In this document: positions 26,403 through 35,593 of the stretch, one piece after another | Numbering within the stretch: position 1 is the first letter of the stretch | Layout of the letters: each line of letters starts with the position of its first letter | NCBI GenBank assembly: GCA_019359495.1 | Contig: JAHHHF010000095.1 | Coordinates: 1 to 64,000, forward strand | Source: Goleter apudmare HA4340-LM2 | GTDB taxonomy: Bacteria > Cyanobacteriota > Cyanobacteriia > Cyanobacteriales > Nostocaceae | Length of the DNA stretch: 64,000 bases | Reading direction: 5' to 3' | Notes under the pieces: model-generated | What the model was told of the DNA's origin: nothing | Database searches by the model: none | The model's input: only the letters and a program-made list of their open reading frames with translations | Program-made: the position numbers and the translations under genes

Positions 26403-27230
26403 TTATTCTGGTTGATGCTGTTTGCGCTTCAGAACTGAACTTGCGCCAAAAGCACCAAATACCAACAAACCTAATATGGTAGTGGGTTCTGGAACACTTT
26501 CGGTAACAATCTTGGTATATGTTATGTCACCAATACCAATACCGTGGCTACCCGGATTGAAATTAGTTCTATTGGCGTGAGCTTCACCATCAGTAAAGAC
26601 TAACTCGAAACCATCAATTGCACTAGCAAAGCTGACTGTCACATTGCCATTATCTGAGTCGTTACCTGCGGCTTTAATACCATCAAGGGTGTAATCACCA
26701 ACTTTTTTGACAGTAGTAGAATCAAATACTGAGAAAATAGGATTAATAACTTGACCCCCTGCAAACCCTTTCAAAATTACACGGTCTTGCCAAGAACCAG
26801 AAGAGATATCAATATCAAACAGCTTGAAGGAAACACCTTCGAGAAGACCACCAAAATTTTTGAACCTGGTAGTCAGAGTTGCTGAATTATCTCCCTGTTG
26901 CAAACCAACTTTTTTGGGATCTATTTGGACGTGCAGACTTTTGTTTGTGTTAGGGTCAGTACCATTAAGAGTGCTGTTAATGAGGGGAGTTTTGCCACTA
27001 CCACCAAAACTTGCGAATGATGTATCTTTACCCAGGAGAAAATTAATCTCTGTTGTTCCGCTCCCTGAGACTAAGCTCCTTGTTTCTCCTGATTTTGGTG
27101 CAGTCCACCCAGAAGCGTAATCATCCCAGTTTACTAAAGTTCCTGCATTTGCTTGATCTGCTGGCATCAGCACGGTTCCTGTTAAAGCTATAAAAAATCC
27201 TACCTTAGATACAAAACCTTTGTTAAACAT
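26403..27230 (-). CDS. PEP-CTERM sorted exported protein
   Basis: 275-aa secreted protein with an N-terminal signal peptide (VGFFIALTGTVLMPADQANA, cleavage likely after ANA) and a C-terminal sorting signal: VPEPTTILGLLVFG, a hydrophobic helix and the basic tail SSVLKRKQHQPE. In between is a beta-rich, Gly/Ser/Asn-rich domain (about residues 30-245). Such proteins are processed by an exosortase and exported, often to extracellular matrix. Function unknown. A 26-bp perfect palindrome lies about 95 bases upstream of the start. Confidence 0.85.
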   Translation of the reverse strand: MFNKGFVSKVGFFIALTGTVLMPADQANAGTLVNWDDYASGWTAPKSGETRSLVSGSGTTEINFLLGKDTSFASFGGSGKTPLINSTLNGTDPNTNKSLHVQIDPKKVGLQQGDNSATLTTRFKNFGGLLEGVSFKLFDIDISSGSWQDRVILKGFAGGQVINPIFSVFDSTTVKKVGDYTLDGIKAAGNDSDNGNVTVSFASAIDGFELVFTDGEAHANRTNFNPGSHGIGIGDITYTKIVTESVPEPTTILGLLVFGAFGASSVLKRKQHQPE

Positions 27231-27595
27231 GTCTTTTAATCCCTATGTGATAGTCGTTGCGTTGTTATGAATGCATCATGTCACGACTTATCTGAGGGTG
27301 TCTATGCCTTTTACAGTATCTTATTTTATAAGTGTATACACTTATAAAAAATATTTTGGCGAAATGATCAGATATTTTTCAGGCAAAACTGTTGTTATCA
27401 AAGCTTTTGAGGCTTGAGAGAACTTGCTTGAGTCAGGTCAAATAAGAACTAAGGTAGTGAAAATAGCAAAAAGGATGTCAAAAATATATCCTCTCACGTA
27501 GACAGGAGATACTTCTTTACAGAAAAGTAGTCATCCTTTCATGGTTAAACTAACATCAGAGTTATCTAGATATAAAAACTACAAAGGCGGTAAAA
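27231..27595. other. Divergent promoter region of PEP-CTERM gene and an 86-aa gene
   Basis: No gene. Holds the 26-bp palindrome at 27324-27349 and, before the 86-aa gene, a long-range inverted pair AAAGGATG (near 27469) and CATCCTTT (near 27533) enclosing a small TACTT/AAGTA hairpin that could form a structured leader. Confidence 0.5.
27324..27349. promoter_or_regulatory. 26-bp perfect palindrome upstream of the PEP-CTERM gene
   Basis: Perfect dyad with half-site TTTTATAAGTGTA, centred at 27336/27337, 95-120 bases before the PEP-CTERM start. No loop is present, which favours a protein dimer site over a terminator. The factor is unknown. Confidence 0.5.
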
Positions 27596-27856
27596 ATGGG
27601 TCGTTTAAATCCCTATACCCTACAAATGCAGATTACTCGCATGTTTGAACAAGGGCAATCGTTCTTTGCTACAACTAAAGTGCAGGACTGGTTAAAAGAA
27701 CGCAAGCATAATCCCCTAGACTACGACATTATTTTCCATCAAAAACCAGCCCCTCCTGGTTCTAAAGAAGTGATTGCAGTGGAGATTGAGTTACGCCGCA
27801 AAGATGGACAGCCTGTAGATCCGTGGCTGCAAGAACAAGCTAACCTTCATGGGTGA
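27596..27856 (+). CDS. Small conserved-type hypothetical protein
   Basis: 86-aa soluble protein beginning MGRLNPYTLQMQITRMFEQG and with a mixed alpha/beta composition (VQDWLKERKHNPLDYDIIFH, VIAVEIELRRKDGQPVDPWL). I do not recognise the family. It is well formed (no low-complexity, a GGCGG-like leader before the ATG), so I consider it a real gene. Degenerate coding debris follows it. Confidence 0.6.
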   Translation: MGRLNPYTLQMQITRMFEQGQSFFATTKVQDWLKERKHNPLDYDIIFHQKPAPPGSKEVIAVEIELRRKDGQPVDPWLQEQANLHG

Positions 27857-27872
27857 TCTTGCTAGAACATAT

Positions 27873-28103
27873 TCAATTCATATTATCTGTGACTAACTTC
27901 ACAAAGTCGTCACGGGATAAAGTACGATCTCGGACTTGATGCCAATGGTATAATTTATGGCTTTCAACGATCGCCCCAATCGACCATTCTACAGCCAAGC
28001 GATCGCAGATCAGAAGGTGGAATAACCCAACACCGAGATATGAATGAGGCTGGTAAATTGCGTTATTTCATTGACACGGCTGTTGCAGGTGGCGATCGCT
28101 ACT
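27873..28103 (-). pseudogene. C-terminal remnant of an unidentified protein
   Basis: The minus strand is open for about 76 codons down to a TGA at 27873-27875 and reads like a real protein end (LAVEWSIGAIVESHKLYHWH then QVRDRTLSRDDFVKLVTDNM). Only a TTG could start it internally and an in-frame TAA stands just upstream, so the gene has lost its 5' part. Family not recognised. Confidence 0.4.
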
Positions 28104-28169
28104 CCTTAACCTATTACCAAATTATGGCAATAATTAAAAGTATTTGCTTAAAAATATGATAAGAAACTG

Positions 28170-28268
28170 GGATTTCAGTGCGAATTGCGCGATCGCCCAA
28201 ACCAAGGTGGTATTGTAGAACGGATTTTTAAAACGATTAATACTCAAGTTCTCAAAGACTTACCTTAA
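28170..28268 (+). pseudogene. Transposase/integrase core fragment
   Basis: 32 codons ending in TAA read CELRDRPNQGGIVERIFKTI then NTQVLKDLP. The pattern R-x-R-P-x-x-G-G-x-V-E-R-x-F-K-T-x-N-T, with the Glu before R, is that of the end of an rve-type (retroviral integrase fold) transposase catalytic core, as in TnsB/Mu-like proteins. Everything before and after is missing, so this is a dead fragment. Confidence 0.55.
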
Positions 28269-28406
28269 ATAAAGTTAATCTAAAGCTGACAAGAATTCTA
28301 ATAACCTAGGTTGCTAGTTAATCTTATAGACGATCGCTTGAGGACAGTTAAGCAATAAAACGCCCTTGATCTATGAGCCGAAAATTTATTTTCAGGCTTT
28401 CTGTAC

Positions 28407-29798
28407 TCATGGGGATGCTGTTCCACCAAGCACTTTTACTGAAATTATGCCTTCGGATTCCAGGAAAGATGCAACTCTCAAAATTAGCGCTTCGTTGTAA
28501 GGGGCTGCTATCAATTGCACACCCAAAGGTAAAGCATTGGGGCGCTGAATTGGTACTGATAAAACAGGTAAGCCAATGAAAGATAATGGTTGAGTAAATA
28601 ACCCTAAATGAGGACGGACAAGAATTTCTTCACCATCTAAAATCATGGTTTGTTGTCCAATTAAGGGCGCGGAAATTGGTGTGGTTGGGGCAAGAATTAT
28701 ATCTACATTTTGAAAAACTTCCCGAATGCGATCGCTATACCATCTCCGAAACCGTTGTGCTTGTAGATACCAGCTACTCGGAATTAATGCCCCAGCCAAA
28801 AAGCGATCGCGTGTGGCGGGATCAAAATCTTGAGGACGCGACTTTAATTTCTCTAAATGCAGATTTGCCCCTTCACTGGCTGTAATCACAAATGCTGCTG
28901 CACGGGCACGATTTGCTTCTGGTAGTGTTACATACTCAGTAATATTTAACGCACGGGCGACCTGTGCCACTGCTGCTAGGGCTTCCGCTTCTGTACCCTT
29001 AACAAAATAGTCACCTGCAATGGCAATTCTGATACCAGATATATCTTGATTGAGTTGTGCTAAAGATGGTTCAGGAGGAAGCTTGGTACAAACAGGATCT
29101 TGATTATCCTCCCCCTGAAGCACATCAAACACCGTAGCGATATCCTGCACGGAACGCGCAAAGGGGCCAATGTGGTCAAAACTACCAGAAAATAAAGCTA
29201 CTCCACCACGGGACAACCTGCCATAAGTTGGTTTTAAACCCAAAACACCACACAACGCCGCCGGGACACGAATCGAACCATTGGTATCAGAACCCAGCGT
29301 CAACGTGACTAACCCCGCCGCCACCGCCGCCGCCGAACCGCCAGATGAACCCCCAGCCACCCGTTGTAAATCGTGGGGGTTGTGAGTCGCGCCATAATGG
29401 GAATTTTCCGTCACAAACCCATAGGCGTATTCATCCATATTTAAAGCGCCAACCAGCACAGCACCCGCCTGTTTTAACTTGACTATCGCCGTTGCATCTT
29501 GGGTAGCTGGGGGGTTCTCCGCATTAATTTTTGACCCCGCCAGAGTAGTTAAACCAGCGAGATCAAACAGGTTTTTCACCGCAAAAGGTACACCAGCCAA
29601 GACACCGGGATTGTTACCTTGAGCAATTTCACGATCAATTCTGGCTGCATCTGCTAAAGCCGTTTCCGTAATTACAGCCGTAAAACAGTTCAGTTCATGA
29701 TCCCGCGCTGCAATTTTAGCTAACGCCGCCTTGGTAACATCCACCGCGCTAACTCTCCCCTCCCGCACCGCCGCCGCAATTGACACAGCATCATTCAT
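28407..29798 (-). CDS. AtzE-family amidase
   Basis: 463-aa amidase-signature hydrolase. The Ser-cisSer-Lys triad is visible: Lys in GVPFAVKNLFDLAG, the flexible GGSSGGSAAAVAAG loop, and the nucleophile in GSDTNGSIRVPAALCG. The AtzE assignment rests on overall character and on the preceding small DUF4089 gene, which encodes the AtzG-like partner. AtzE hydrolyses 1-carboxybiuret in cyanuric-acid breakdown; a different ureide substrate is possible here. The start overlaps the AtzG-like stop by four bases. Confidence 0.9.
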   Translation of the reverse strand: MNDAVSIAAAVREGRVSAVDVTKAALAKIAARDHELNCFTAVITETALADAARIDREIAQGNNPGVLAGVPFAVKNLFDLAGLTTLAGSKINAENPPATQDATAIVKLKQAGAVLVGALNMDEYAYGFVTENSHYGATHNPHDLQRVAGGSSGGSAAAVAAGLVTLTLGSDTNGSIRVPAALCGVLGLKPTYGRLSRGGVALFSGSFDHIGPFARSVQDIATVFDVLQGEDNQDPVCTKLPPEPSLAQLNQDISGIRIAIAGDYFVKGTEAEALAAVAQVARALNITEYVTLPEANRARAAAFVITASEGANLHLEKLKSRPQDFDPATRDRFLAGALIPSSWYLQAQRFRRWYSDRIREVFQNVDIILAPTTPISAPLIGQQTMILDGEEILVRPHLGLFTQPLSFIGLPVLSVPIQRPNALPLGVQLIAAPYNEALILRVASFLESEGIISVKVLGGTASP

Positions 29799-29983
29799 GG
29801 CTCAAACACTGGTGCAACTTCAACTTCCTCTGGTATTGGGAATGAGTTTACGAGATAAGCGATCGCTTTTATTCTCTCAAAATTCGCCACCACTCCATCC
29901 CGATACTCATCCCGCAACTGCAAATCCAGCAACAAAGCCATTTGCTCCACATACCCACCCACATCAAACTCTTGACTTTCCAT
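29795..29983 (-). CDS. AtzG-like (DUF4089) small partner of the amidase
   Basis: 62-aa acidic, helical protein (VEQMALLLDLQLRDEYRDGV then VANFERIKAIAYLVNSFP) that looks like GatC, the small subunit wrapping GatA in the transamidosome. AtzG is the known small partner of AtzE. ATGA overlap with the downstream amidase gene indicates coupled translation. Confidence 0.85.
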   Translation of the reverse strand: MESQEFDVGGYVEQMALLLDLQLRDEYRDGVVANFERIKAIAYLVNSFPIPEEVEVAPVFEP

Positions 29984-30000
29984 CTCTCTTTTCCGGTGCG

Positions 30001-30351
30001 TTATTCTAAATTTACAACCCCTAGTGGCAACTCAAAACAACCATCTTCCCCAGGTTCAAAACCAATCACCTCAACCACTGCATCAACATTCAACTCACCA
30101 TAAATATGCGGAAAAAATTCACCTATTTCCGCTTCCTCATCACGAATTTCAGCTTTAACTTGATCAGCATCAATGCAGAGAATTACCAAACCTGTGTTTT
30201 GCTTAAAGAACCAATTGGCAACTTTAACTATTTGGTTAGCGTGAGAACAATGGATAAACCCTTCAGAATCCAGAGTATCACCACGATAGCTGCCGAGATG
30301 TTTGGCTTGCTCCCATTGTTGCCTGTGTGTGATGTGCAGGATAGTCTTCAT
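30001..30351 (-). CDS. DUF952-family protein
   Basis: 116-aa protein starting MKTILHITHRQQWEQAKHLG, with the family pattern DTLDSEGFIHCSHANQIVKV, LVILCIDADQVKAEIRDE and FPHIYGELNVDAVVEV. DUF952 proteins have a fold related to ADP-ribosyl-binding or glutathione-type domains, but no function is established. The start at 30351 overlaps the end of the rhomboid gene by ATGA; a longer frame upstream lies within the rhomboid coding sequence and is not used. Confidence 0.85.
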   Translation of the reverse strand: MKTILHITHRQQWEQAKHLGSYRGDTLDSEGFIHCSHANQIVKVANWFFKQNTGLVILCIDADQVKAEIRDEEAEIGEFFPHIYGELNVDAVVEVIGFEPGEDGCFELPLGVVNLE

Positions 30352-31046
30352 TTTTTCCAGTGCATAAAAGCAGCACCAATAAATAATCCCACAACCTGCA
30401 TCCAATAAGCAATACTAGGTTGGTTCACACCCACCGGGGGAATATGTAAATTGCCGATACCATAAAATGACTGTTGGATAAACCACCAAAATAGATAGAA
30501 AAAGGCTGGTAATTCGAGCGGGATGTATACAACTAATAGAGGCAAAATCGTATAAATTTTCGTTTGAGGGAACTTGATCAGATATGCCCCTAAAACAGAT
30601 GCGATCGCACCATTAGCACCAATCAAGGGGACTGTTAAATTTGGTTCAATGATAATTTGTGCAACTCCTGTCAAAACACCAGCCAGCAAATACAAACCCA
30701 AATAATATTTTCTTCCCAGATAATTTTCAACTGTCTTACCAAAAACCCACAAAAATAATAGGTTTCCTAATATTTGGCTAAAACTACCATGCAGAAATAT
30801 TCCAGAAACCAGTGACACAAAACTCCAAATTACAACTACCCAAGCTGCGGAATTAGAGAAAATCGCATTTGTCAGAGCACTGGTAATCTGAGCAGGAATC
30901 ACACCAAATTGGTTGACGAAATAGCCTAATTTATCACCTAATTCTAAGTGTATTTCCCAGAGAAAAATTGCAACATTAATGCCAATTAGCCAGTAATTAA
31001 TAATAGGTTGATTGCGGTGGTAAATACTATCTTTAATAGGAATCAT
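30348..31046 (-). CDS. Rhomboid-family membrane protein lacking both catalytic residues
   Basis: 232-aa protein with six or more membrane segments and rhomboid landmarks: N-terminal helix YWLIGINVAIFLWEIHLE, the FLHGSFSQILGNLLFLWVFG segment with HG and GN, and the VPLIGANGAIASVLGAYL core. The catalytic Ser of GxSG is Asn (codon AAT) and the partner His in the last helix is Gln (AYWMQVVG, codon CAG). It is therefore an inactive rhomboid (pseudoprotease) by sequence. Its frame is intact, which argues for a retained non-proteolytic role. Translationally coupled to the DUF952 gene. Confidence 0.85.
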   Translation of the reverse strand: MIPIKDSIYHRNQPIINYWLIGINVAIFLWEIHLELGDKLGYFVNQFGVIPAQITSALTNAIFSNSAAWVVVIWSFVSLVSGIFLHGSFSQILGNLLFLWVFGKTVENYLGRKYYLGLYLLAGVLTGVAQIIIEPNLTVPLIGANGAIASVLGAYLIKFPQTKIYTILPLLVVYIPLELPAFFYLFWWFIQQSFYGIGNLHIPPVGVNQPSIAYWMQVVGLFIGAAFMHWKK

Positions 31047-31157
31047 GAGATGATAATTTGATAATTTTAGATGAATATTTTCCCCATCGCCCCCTCATCC
31101 GGTTAGCTTGTGGCAAGATTGGAATCAGATAATATCGCATTCAACTAGGCAAACCAG

Positions 31158-33287
31158 ATGCTGGGAAACACACTTGTTGGCAGATACCAAATTATTAGCT
31201 ACTTGGGAGGTGGGGGATTTGGTGAGACTTTTGTCGCTTGCGATACTCAATTACCAGGTTCACCTCAATGTGTTGTCAAAAGACTTAAGCCTCAAGCATC
31301 TGATCCAGCAACTTTAGAGATAGCTAGACGGTTATTTGATACGGAAGCTCAAGTTTTGTATAAATTAGGGACTCACGATCGCATTCCCCAGCTTTTAGCT
31401 TACTTTGAAGAGAACGCAGAATTTTATCTCGTACAGGAGTTTATCCCAGGTCATGACCTGAGTAAAGAATTAATCCCAGGGAAAACTCTTGCTCAAGACC
31501 AGGTAATTGCGCTTTTACAAGAGATTTTAGAGATTTTGGAGTTTGTCCATCAACAAAAAGTAATTCACCGTGACGTTAACCCACACAATTTACTCAGACG
31601 CCAGCAAGATGACAAATTAGTGCTGATTGATTTTGGGGCGGTTAAACAAATCACTACTCAAGTAATTACTCCCCAAGGACAAGCTAAATCTACTGTCGCT
31701 ATCGGTACTCCTGGCTATATTCCTGGAGAACAGGCTCAAGGTAGCCCGCAATTTAGTAGTGATATCTATGCAGTGGGAATACTTGCTATTCAAGCCCTCA
31801 CAGGATTACCCCCAGAGCAACTAGTCAAAGACCCTGAAACCCATGAAATTACCTGGCTAAATCAGGCGACAGTTTCACCCGAATTTACCCAAGTTTTAGA
31901 CAAAATGGTCTGTTATGACTTTCGACATCGCTATCCTTCCGCCACTGCGGTTTTACAAGCATTGCGAGATTTAAACCAGCCATCTTCACCCACCATCGCC
32001 CTGACTCCCGCATCTCCACCGCCGCAACTTAAAAATCCCACCAATAAAAAAAAGATAATTTTCCAAGCTTTAGCGGCGATAGTAGCTGTAGGACTTGGTG
32101 GAACTGCATCTATATTTGTGATTAATACCATCCATTCTCAGAATGCGACAGAATTATATAAACAGGGAAATACACTTTTTGATTTGCAGCGTTATCAAGA
32201 AGCATTAGCAGTGTATGAAAAGGCAGTAAATATTAGAGCAGATTATGCTCAAGGGTGGTATGGGCAAGGACAAACATTAGATAAACTAAATCAATATCAA
32301 GCAGCCCTAATAGCCTATGATAAAGCCATTCAAATTCAACCAGACTATTTAGAAGCTTGGAGTGGTAGGGGATTTAGCTTACAAAAAATGCAGCGATATC
32401 AAGAAGCGATCGCCTCTTTTGAGAAAGCCTTAGAACTGAAAAGTGATGCTCCAGAAGTTTGGCAGGCTAAAGGACAAGCATTAAGTAATTTAAATCAATA
32501 TGAAAATGCTATTAAGTCTTATGACCAAGCAATCGAATTAAAACCAGATTATTATGAAGCTTGGTACAGTAAAGGATTAACACAGCATTATTTAAAACGC
32601 TATGATCAGGCGGGTGCTGCATATGAAAAAGCTGTAGAATTCAAACCAGATTATGAGCAAGCCTGGTATCACTGGGGTAATTCATTAGTTAATCTCCAAC
32701 GCTATGAAGATGCTGTAAAAGCTTATGACCAAGCAGTGAAATACAGGCAAAGTCATCATCAAGCTTGGTTAGCTAAAGGTAATATCCTGATTAATTTGCG
32801 GCGTTATCCTGAAGCAATTGCATCTTTTGATCAGGTAATCAAATATAATCCTAATAGTTATCAAGCGTGGTATGGACGGGGCTGGTCGCTACATCAAAAT
32901 CAACGTTATGAAGAGGCAGTCCAATCTTACAATAAAGCTACATCTGTAAAACAAAATGATTATCAAGCGTGGTATGGCTTAGGAAATTCACTATATATTT
33001 TACAAAAATATGAAGAGGCGATCGCTGCTTATAATAAAGCAGTTCGGTACAAAGTTGATCACTCTGAGAGTTGGTACAGTAGGGGTAATGCTCTAGGGAA
33101 TTTGAACCGCTATGAAGAAGCGATCGCATCCTATACAAATGCAATTAAATACAAGCCAGATTACCAACAAGCAATAGACGCCCGCAATCAAGCACAAAAT
33201 CAATTACCAAGCAAAAAAAACCAGTCTGTAATTGTACCAATTCTCCGACTTCCTAACTTCATCAATCCAAGACAAACCAAACCATGA
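31158..33287 (+). CDS. Ser/Thr protein kinase with C-terminal TPR array
   Basis: 709-aa membrane kinase. The kinase domain (residues ~8-270) has the G-loop LGGGGFGETF, Lys in CVVKRLK, HRDVNPHN catalytic loop, DFGAVKQ and the G-T-P-G-Y-I-P-G-E-Q activation end. The usual HRDxK Lys is Asn (HRDVN). A Pro-rich linker and a membrane helix (IIFQALAAIVAVGLGGTASI) precede roughly ten TPR units (YQEALAVYEKAVNIRADYAQ, repeating every 34 residues), probably outside the cytoplasm. The TPRs suggest partner binding or oligomerisation. Convergent with the next kinase. Confidence 0.9.
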   Translation: MLGNTLVGRYQIISYLGGGGFGETFVACDTQLPGSPQCVVKRLKPQASDPATLEIARRLFDTEAQVLYKLGTHDRIPQLLAYFEENAEFYLVQEFIPGHDLSKELIPGKTLAQDQVIALLQEILEILEFVHQQKVIHRDVNPHNLLRRQQDDKLVLIDFGAVKQITTQVITPQGQAKSTVAIGTPGYIPGEQAQGSPQFSSDIYAVGILAIQALTGLPPEQLVKDPETHEITWLNQATVSPEFTQVLDKMVCYDFRHRYPSATAVLQALRDLNQPSSPTIALTPASPPPQLKNPTNKKKIIFQALAAIVAVGLGGTASIFVINTIHSQNATELYKQGNTLFDLQRYQEALAVYEKAVNIRADYAQGWYGQGQTLDKLNQYQAALIAYDKAIQIQPDYLEAWSGRGFSLQKMQRYQEAIASFEKALELKSDAPEVWQAKGQALSNLNQYENAIKSYDQAIELKPDYYEAWYSKGLTQHYLKRYDQAGAAYEKAVEFKPDYEQAWYHWGNSLVNLQRYEDAVKAYDQAVKYRQSHHQAWLAKGNILINLRRYPEAIASFDQVIKYNPNSYQAWYGRGWSLHQNQRYEEAVQSYNKATSVKQNDYQAWYGLGNSLYILQKYEEAIAAYNKAVRYKVDHSESWYSRGNALGNLNRYEEAIASYTNAIKYKPDYQQAIDARNQAQNQLPSKKNQSVIVPILRLPNFINPRQTKP

Positions 33288-33315
33288 ATATGAATCAATT
33301 CAAAATAAATTGAAT

Positions 33316-33352
33316 TTAGCTCCCCGAATTATTAAAAAAGTCGGGGAGCTAA
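33316..33352. terminator. Strong shared terminator between convergent kinases
   Basis: TTAGCTCCCCGA and TCGGGGAGCTAA give a perfect 12-bp stem with a 13-base loop. It stands between the stop codons of two convergent genes and has A/T-rich flanks on both sides, so it can end both transcripts. Confidence 0.8.
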
Positions 33353-33426
33353 GGAAAAATAAACTCAATATTCAGTATCTTATACACTCATCTTCCTAAT
33401 TCCATTAGCTTGCTATTAATTAGCAT

Positions 33427-35211
33427 TTACCAAATATTTACCTCTTCCAGATGGTTTTCAGCCTCAAAACTTACTACCTTAGTAGTTGAACGGCGCCGAG
33501 TATTAGCCTTCCCTTCTATCCTGGCTGCAAATAATTTTGATAAAGCTAGATCTTTGCTTTGGAATTGCTGTTGCTTTTGAGTATATTCAAGTATTTTGAT
33601 TTGAGCTTGAGCATAAACAGGAGTATCATTAGCAATCTGGCTGAGAAATTCTATCGCACCAGCAAAGTCACCAACATAGGCTTGATTGTAAGCTTGTTGT
33701 AAAAAGTAACTGGCTCTGATGTATTGCTTTTGTTTATACTCGACTAACTTTTCTTGAACCAACCCACTAGCAGAGCTTTCAATGGGAATTTTACGGAGAT
33801 AGTCTAAAGCGGTGGAGAAATCCTTATCCTCTGCTTTATCGTAAGCTTTGGCTAATAAATCTTGTGCCTGTGATTCAATTTTAGTGCGTGCTTGGTCAAC
33901 TAATTTATCTGTTTTAGTTTGCCAATATAAAATATCGGGAACTTGAGCAGAAACGCGAAATACCTCTGTCCATTGACCTTCATTTAAAGCCTTTTCAACT
34001 AATTGATATTTTTCAGCTGCAACTTGCCATTGTTGTTCCCATTCATCAATTGTGGCTTTTGCCTCTGGATAAACATTGCTGTGAGAGGGAATGGATTTAG
34101 CCAGGGCGATCGCCTTTTTTAAATCTCCTGATTGGTATTCTTCTGTGGCTTTATATAAAACATCTGTTTCTGTGTGCAATTGAGCATTACTCAGTAAAGA
34201 ATACACACCCAATCCCATCAATACAGAATTCGTCAACAACCCCACCTTCATACCTGTTAGTAATGGTGATGACGATGTAGAAGTTTTGGTTAAATTTTTA
34301 CTCTCATTGGCTGCATAAGATGACTCGTCATCTGGGGATGGGAAAATTTGCACTGGTAACGGTGTTTCCCATACCATTTGCTTGAGTATACGCAGTACTT
34401 CACTGGCAGACTGGAAACGCTCTTGGTAATCGTAGCGGATCATTTGGCTGAGAATAGCAGCTAAATAATCACTAACGGGTGTGTTATCGTAACGCCAAAT
34501 AATTTCGTTAGTATAAGTATCGACTTGGAATTGTAAAGGTGAAAGTCCAGTTAAAGCTTGAATGGCAATCATGCCCAAAGCGTAAATATCACTGTTGGGT
34601 CGTGTTTGACCAATAAATTGTTCTGGTGGGATGTAACCCAAGGAAGTAACGGGAACTTTATAAATGGGTAGTTCCACATCCATGCCAAAATCAACTGCTT
34701 GGATGGAACCAAAATCAATCAGAACTAGCTTGCCATCAAAAGCACGCCTGACTAAGTTTTCTGGTTTGACATCACAATGGATAACACCTTGAGAGTGAAC
34801 AAATTCTAAAATTGCTAAGACATCTTGCAGGAATTCAACAACAGCGCTTTCACTCCAAAGACCTTCCCAATGGGTTTTGATGGGCAGTTCCGCAGTCAAT
34901 GCGTGCCCTTCAATAAACTCTTGCACTAAGTAGAAACGTTCATGTTCTTCAAAGCAAGCAATGAGTTCGGGAATTTGGTTATGGCATCCCAGACGCTTGA
35001 GAGTTTCGGTTTCAGTGAGAAAACGTAACCTCAATGTGTCTAAGTAACTGGGTTGAGAACTGTTAACCTTGAGTTGTTTAACAACACACTTGGGGTTCTC
35101 AGGATAATCTATATCTACGGCAATATATGTCTGTCCAAATACTCCTGCACCTAGGTTTTGGACTATTTGGTAACGCGCTTGTAGTACTTTACCGATCATG
35201 TGGTGGGTCAT
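33427..35211 (-). CDS. Ser/Thr protein kinase with membrane anchor and helical repeats
   Basis: 594-aa kinase. Kinase domain ~10-285: LGAGVFGQTY, CVVKQLK, HCDVKPENL (Arg of HRD replaced by Cys), LIDFGSIQ, and SLGYIPPEQFIGQ. A membrane helix (LLTNSVLMGLGVYSLLSN) at about residue 325 is followed by helical, charged repeats (YQSGDLKKAIALAKSIPSHS, AYDKAEDKDFSTALDYLRKI) to the end. HCD kinases lack the RD Arg and usually do not need activation-loop phosphorylation. Two ATG codons four residues apart are possible starts (35211, 35199). Confidence 0.9.
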   Translation of the reverse strand: MTHHMIGKVLQARYQIVQNLGAGVFGQTYIAVDIDYPENPKCVVKQLKVNSSQPSYLDTLRLRFLTETETLKRLGCHNQIPELIACFEEHERFYLVQEFIEGHALTAELPIKTHWEGLWSESAVVEFLQDVLAILEFVHSQGVIHCDVKPENLVRRAFDGKLVLIDFGSIQAVDFGMDVELPIYKVPVTSLGYIPPEQFIGQTRPNSDIYALGMIAIQALTGLSPLQFQVDTYTNEIIWRYDNTPVSDYLAAILSQMIRYDYQERFQSASEVLRILKQMVWETPLPVQIFPSPDDESSYAANESKNLTKTSTSSSPLLTGMKVGLLTNSVLMGLGVYSLLSNAQLHTETDVLYKATEEYQSGDLKKAIALAKSIPSHSNVYPEAKATIDEWEQQWQVAAEKYQLVEKALNEGQWTEVFRVSAQVPDILYWQTKTDKLVDQARTKIESQAQDLLAKAYDKAEDKDFSTALDYLRKIPIESSASGLVQEKLVEYKQKQYIRASYFLQQAYNQAYVGDFAGAIEFLSQIANDTPVYAQAQIKILEYTQKQQQFQSKDLALSKLFAARIEGKANTRRRSTTKVVSFEAENHLEEVNIW

Positions 35212-35593
35212 GAGTAGGTTACTTAGTGAGTCCTCATATTAGGTTTTCTAACATTGCCTCCTGTTTCCGGAATGCCTTCAGAATAATTCACTATCCTGTT
35301 GATTACTGGAATAAAAACTTTTGCTACTCTCAGTATTATCACTACTATGGATCGAAATAGTATAACTTTTGTAACATAAATAGCCTTTTTGACACAGAGT
35401 ATGAAATATTGCTGCTAGCATCGGATGTCGGCGCGGCGCTTCACCGTTGTAGTGTGCCAATTTATGTATCTGACCTAGCGAGTATTATTACTATTCCCTG
35501 GTAACGGCTTCCTGATCCGTGCGATCGCACTACCTTAGCAAACAGCCATGAGCGATCGTTGTGTGTTTGTTTACCAAACAATATCTATTCCAT
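35212..35593. other. Intergenic region upstream of the kinase, downstream of the helicase
   Basis: Promoter region of the kinase at its right-hand end and HIP1 sites (GCGATCGCA at 35521, GCGATCG at 35552) near the left edge of the accessory block. The 60-codon frame at 35278-35460 is not considered real. Confidence 0.45.

Noticed and set aside
35278-35460. 60-aa protein
   Set aside because: No ribosome-binding site or recognisable features; lies in the promoter region of the kinase.
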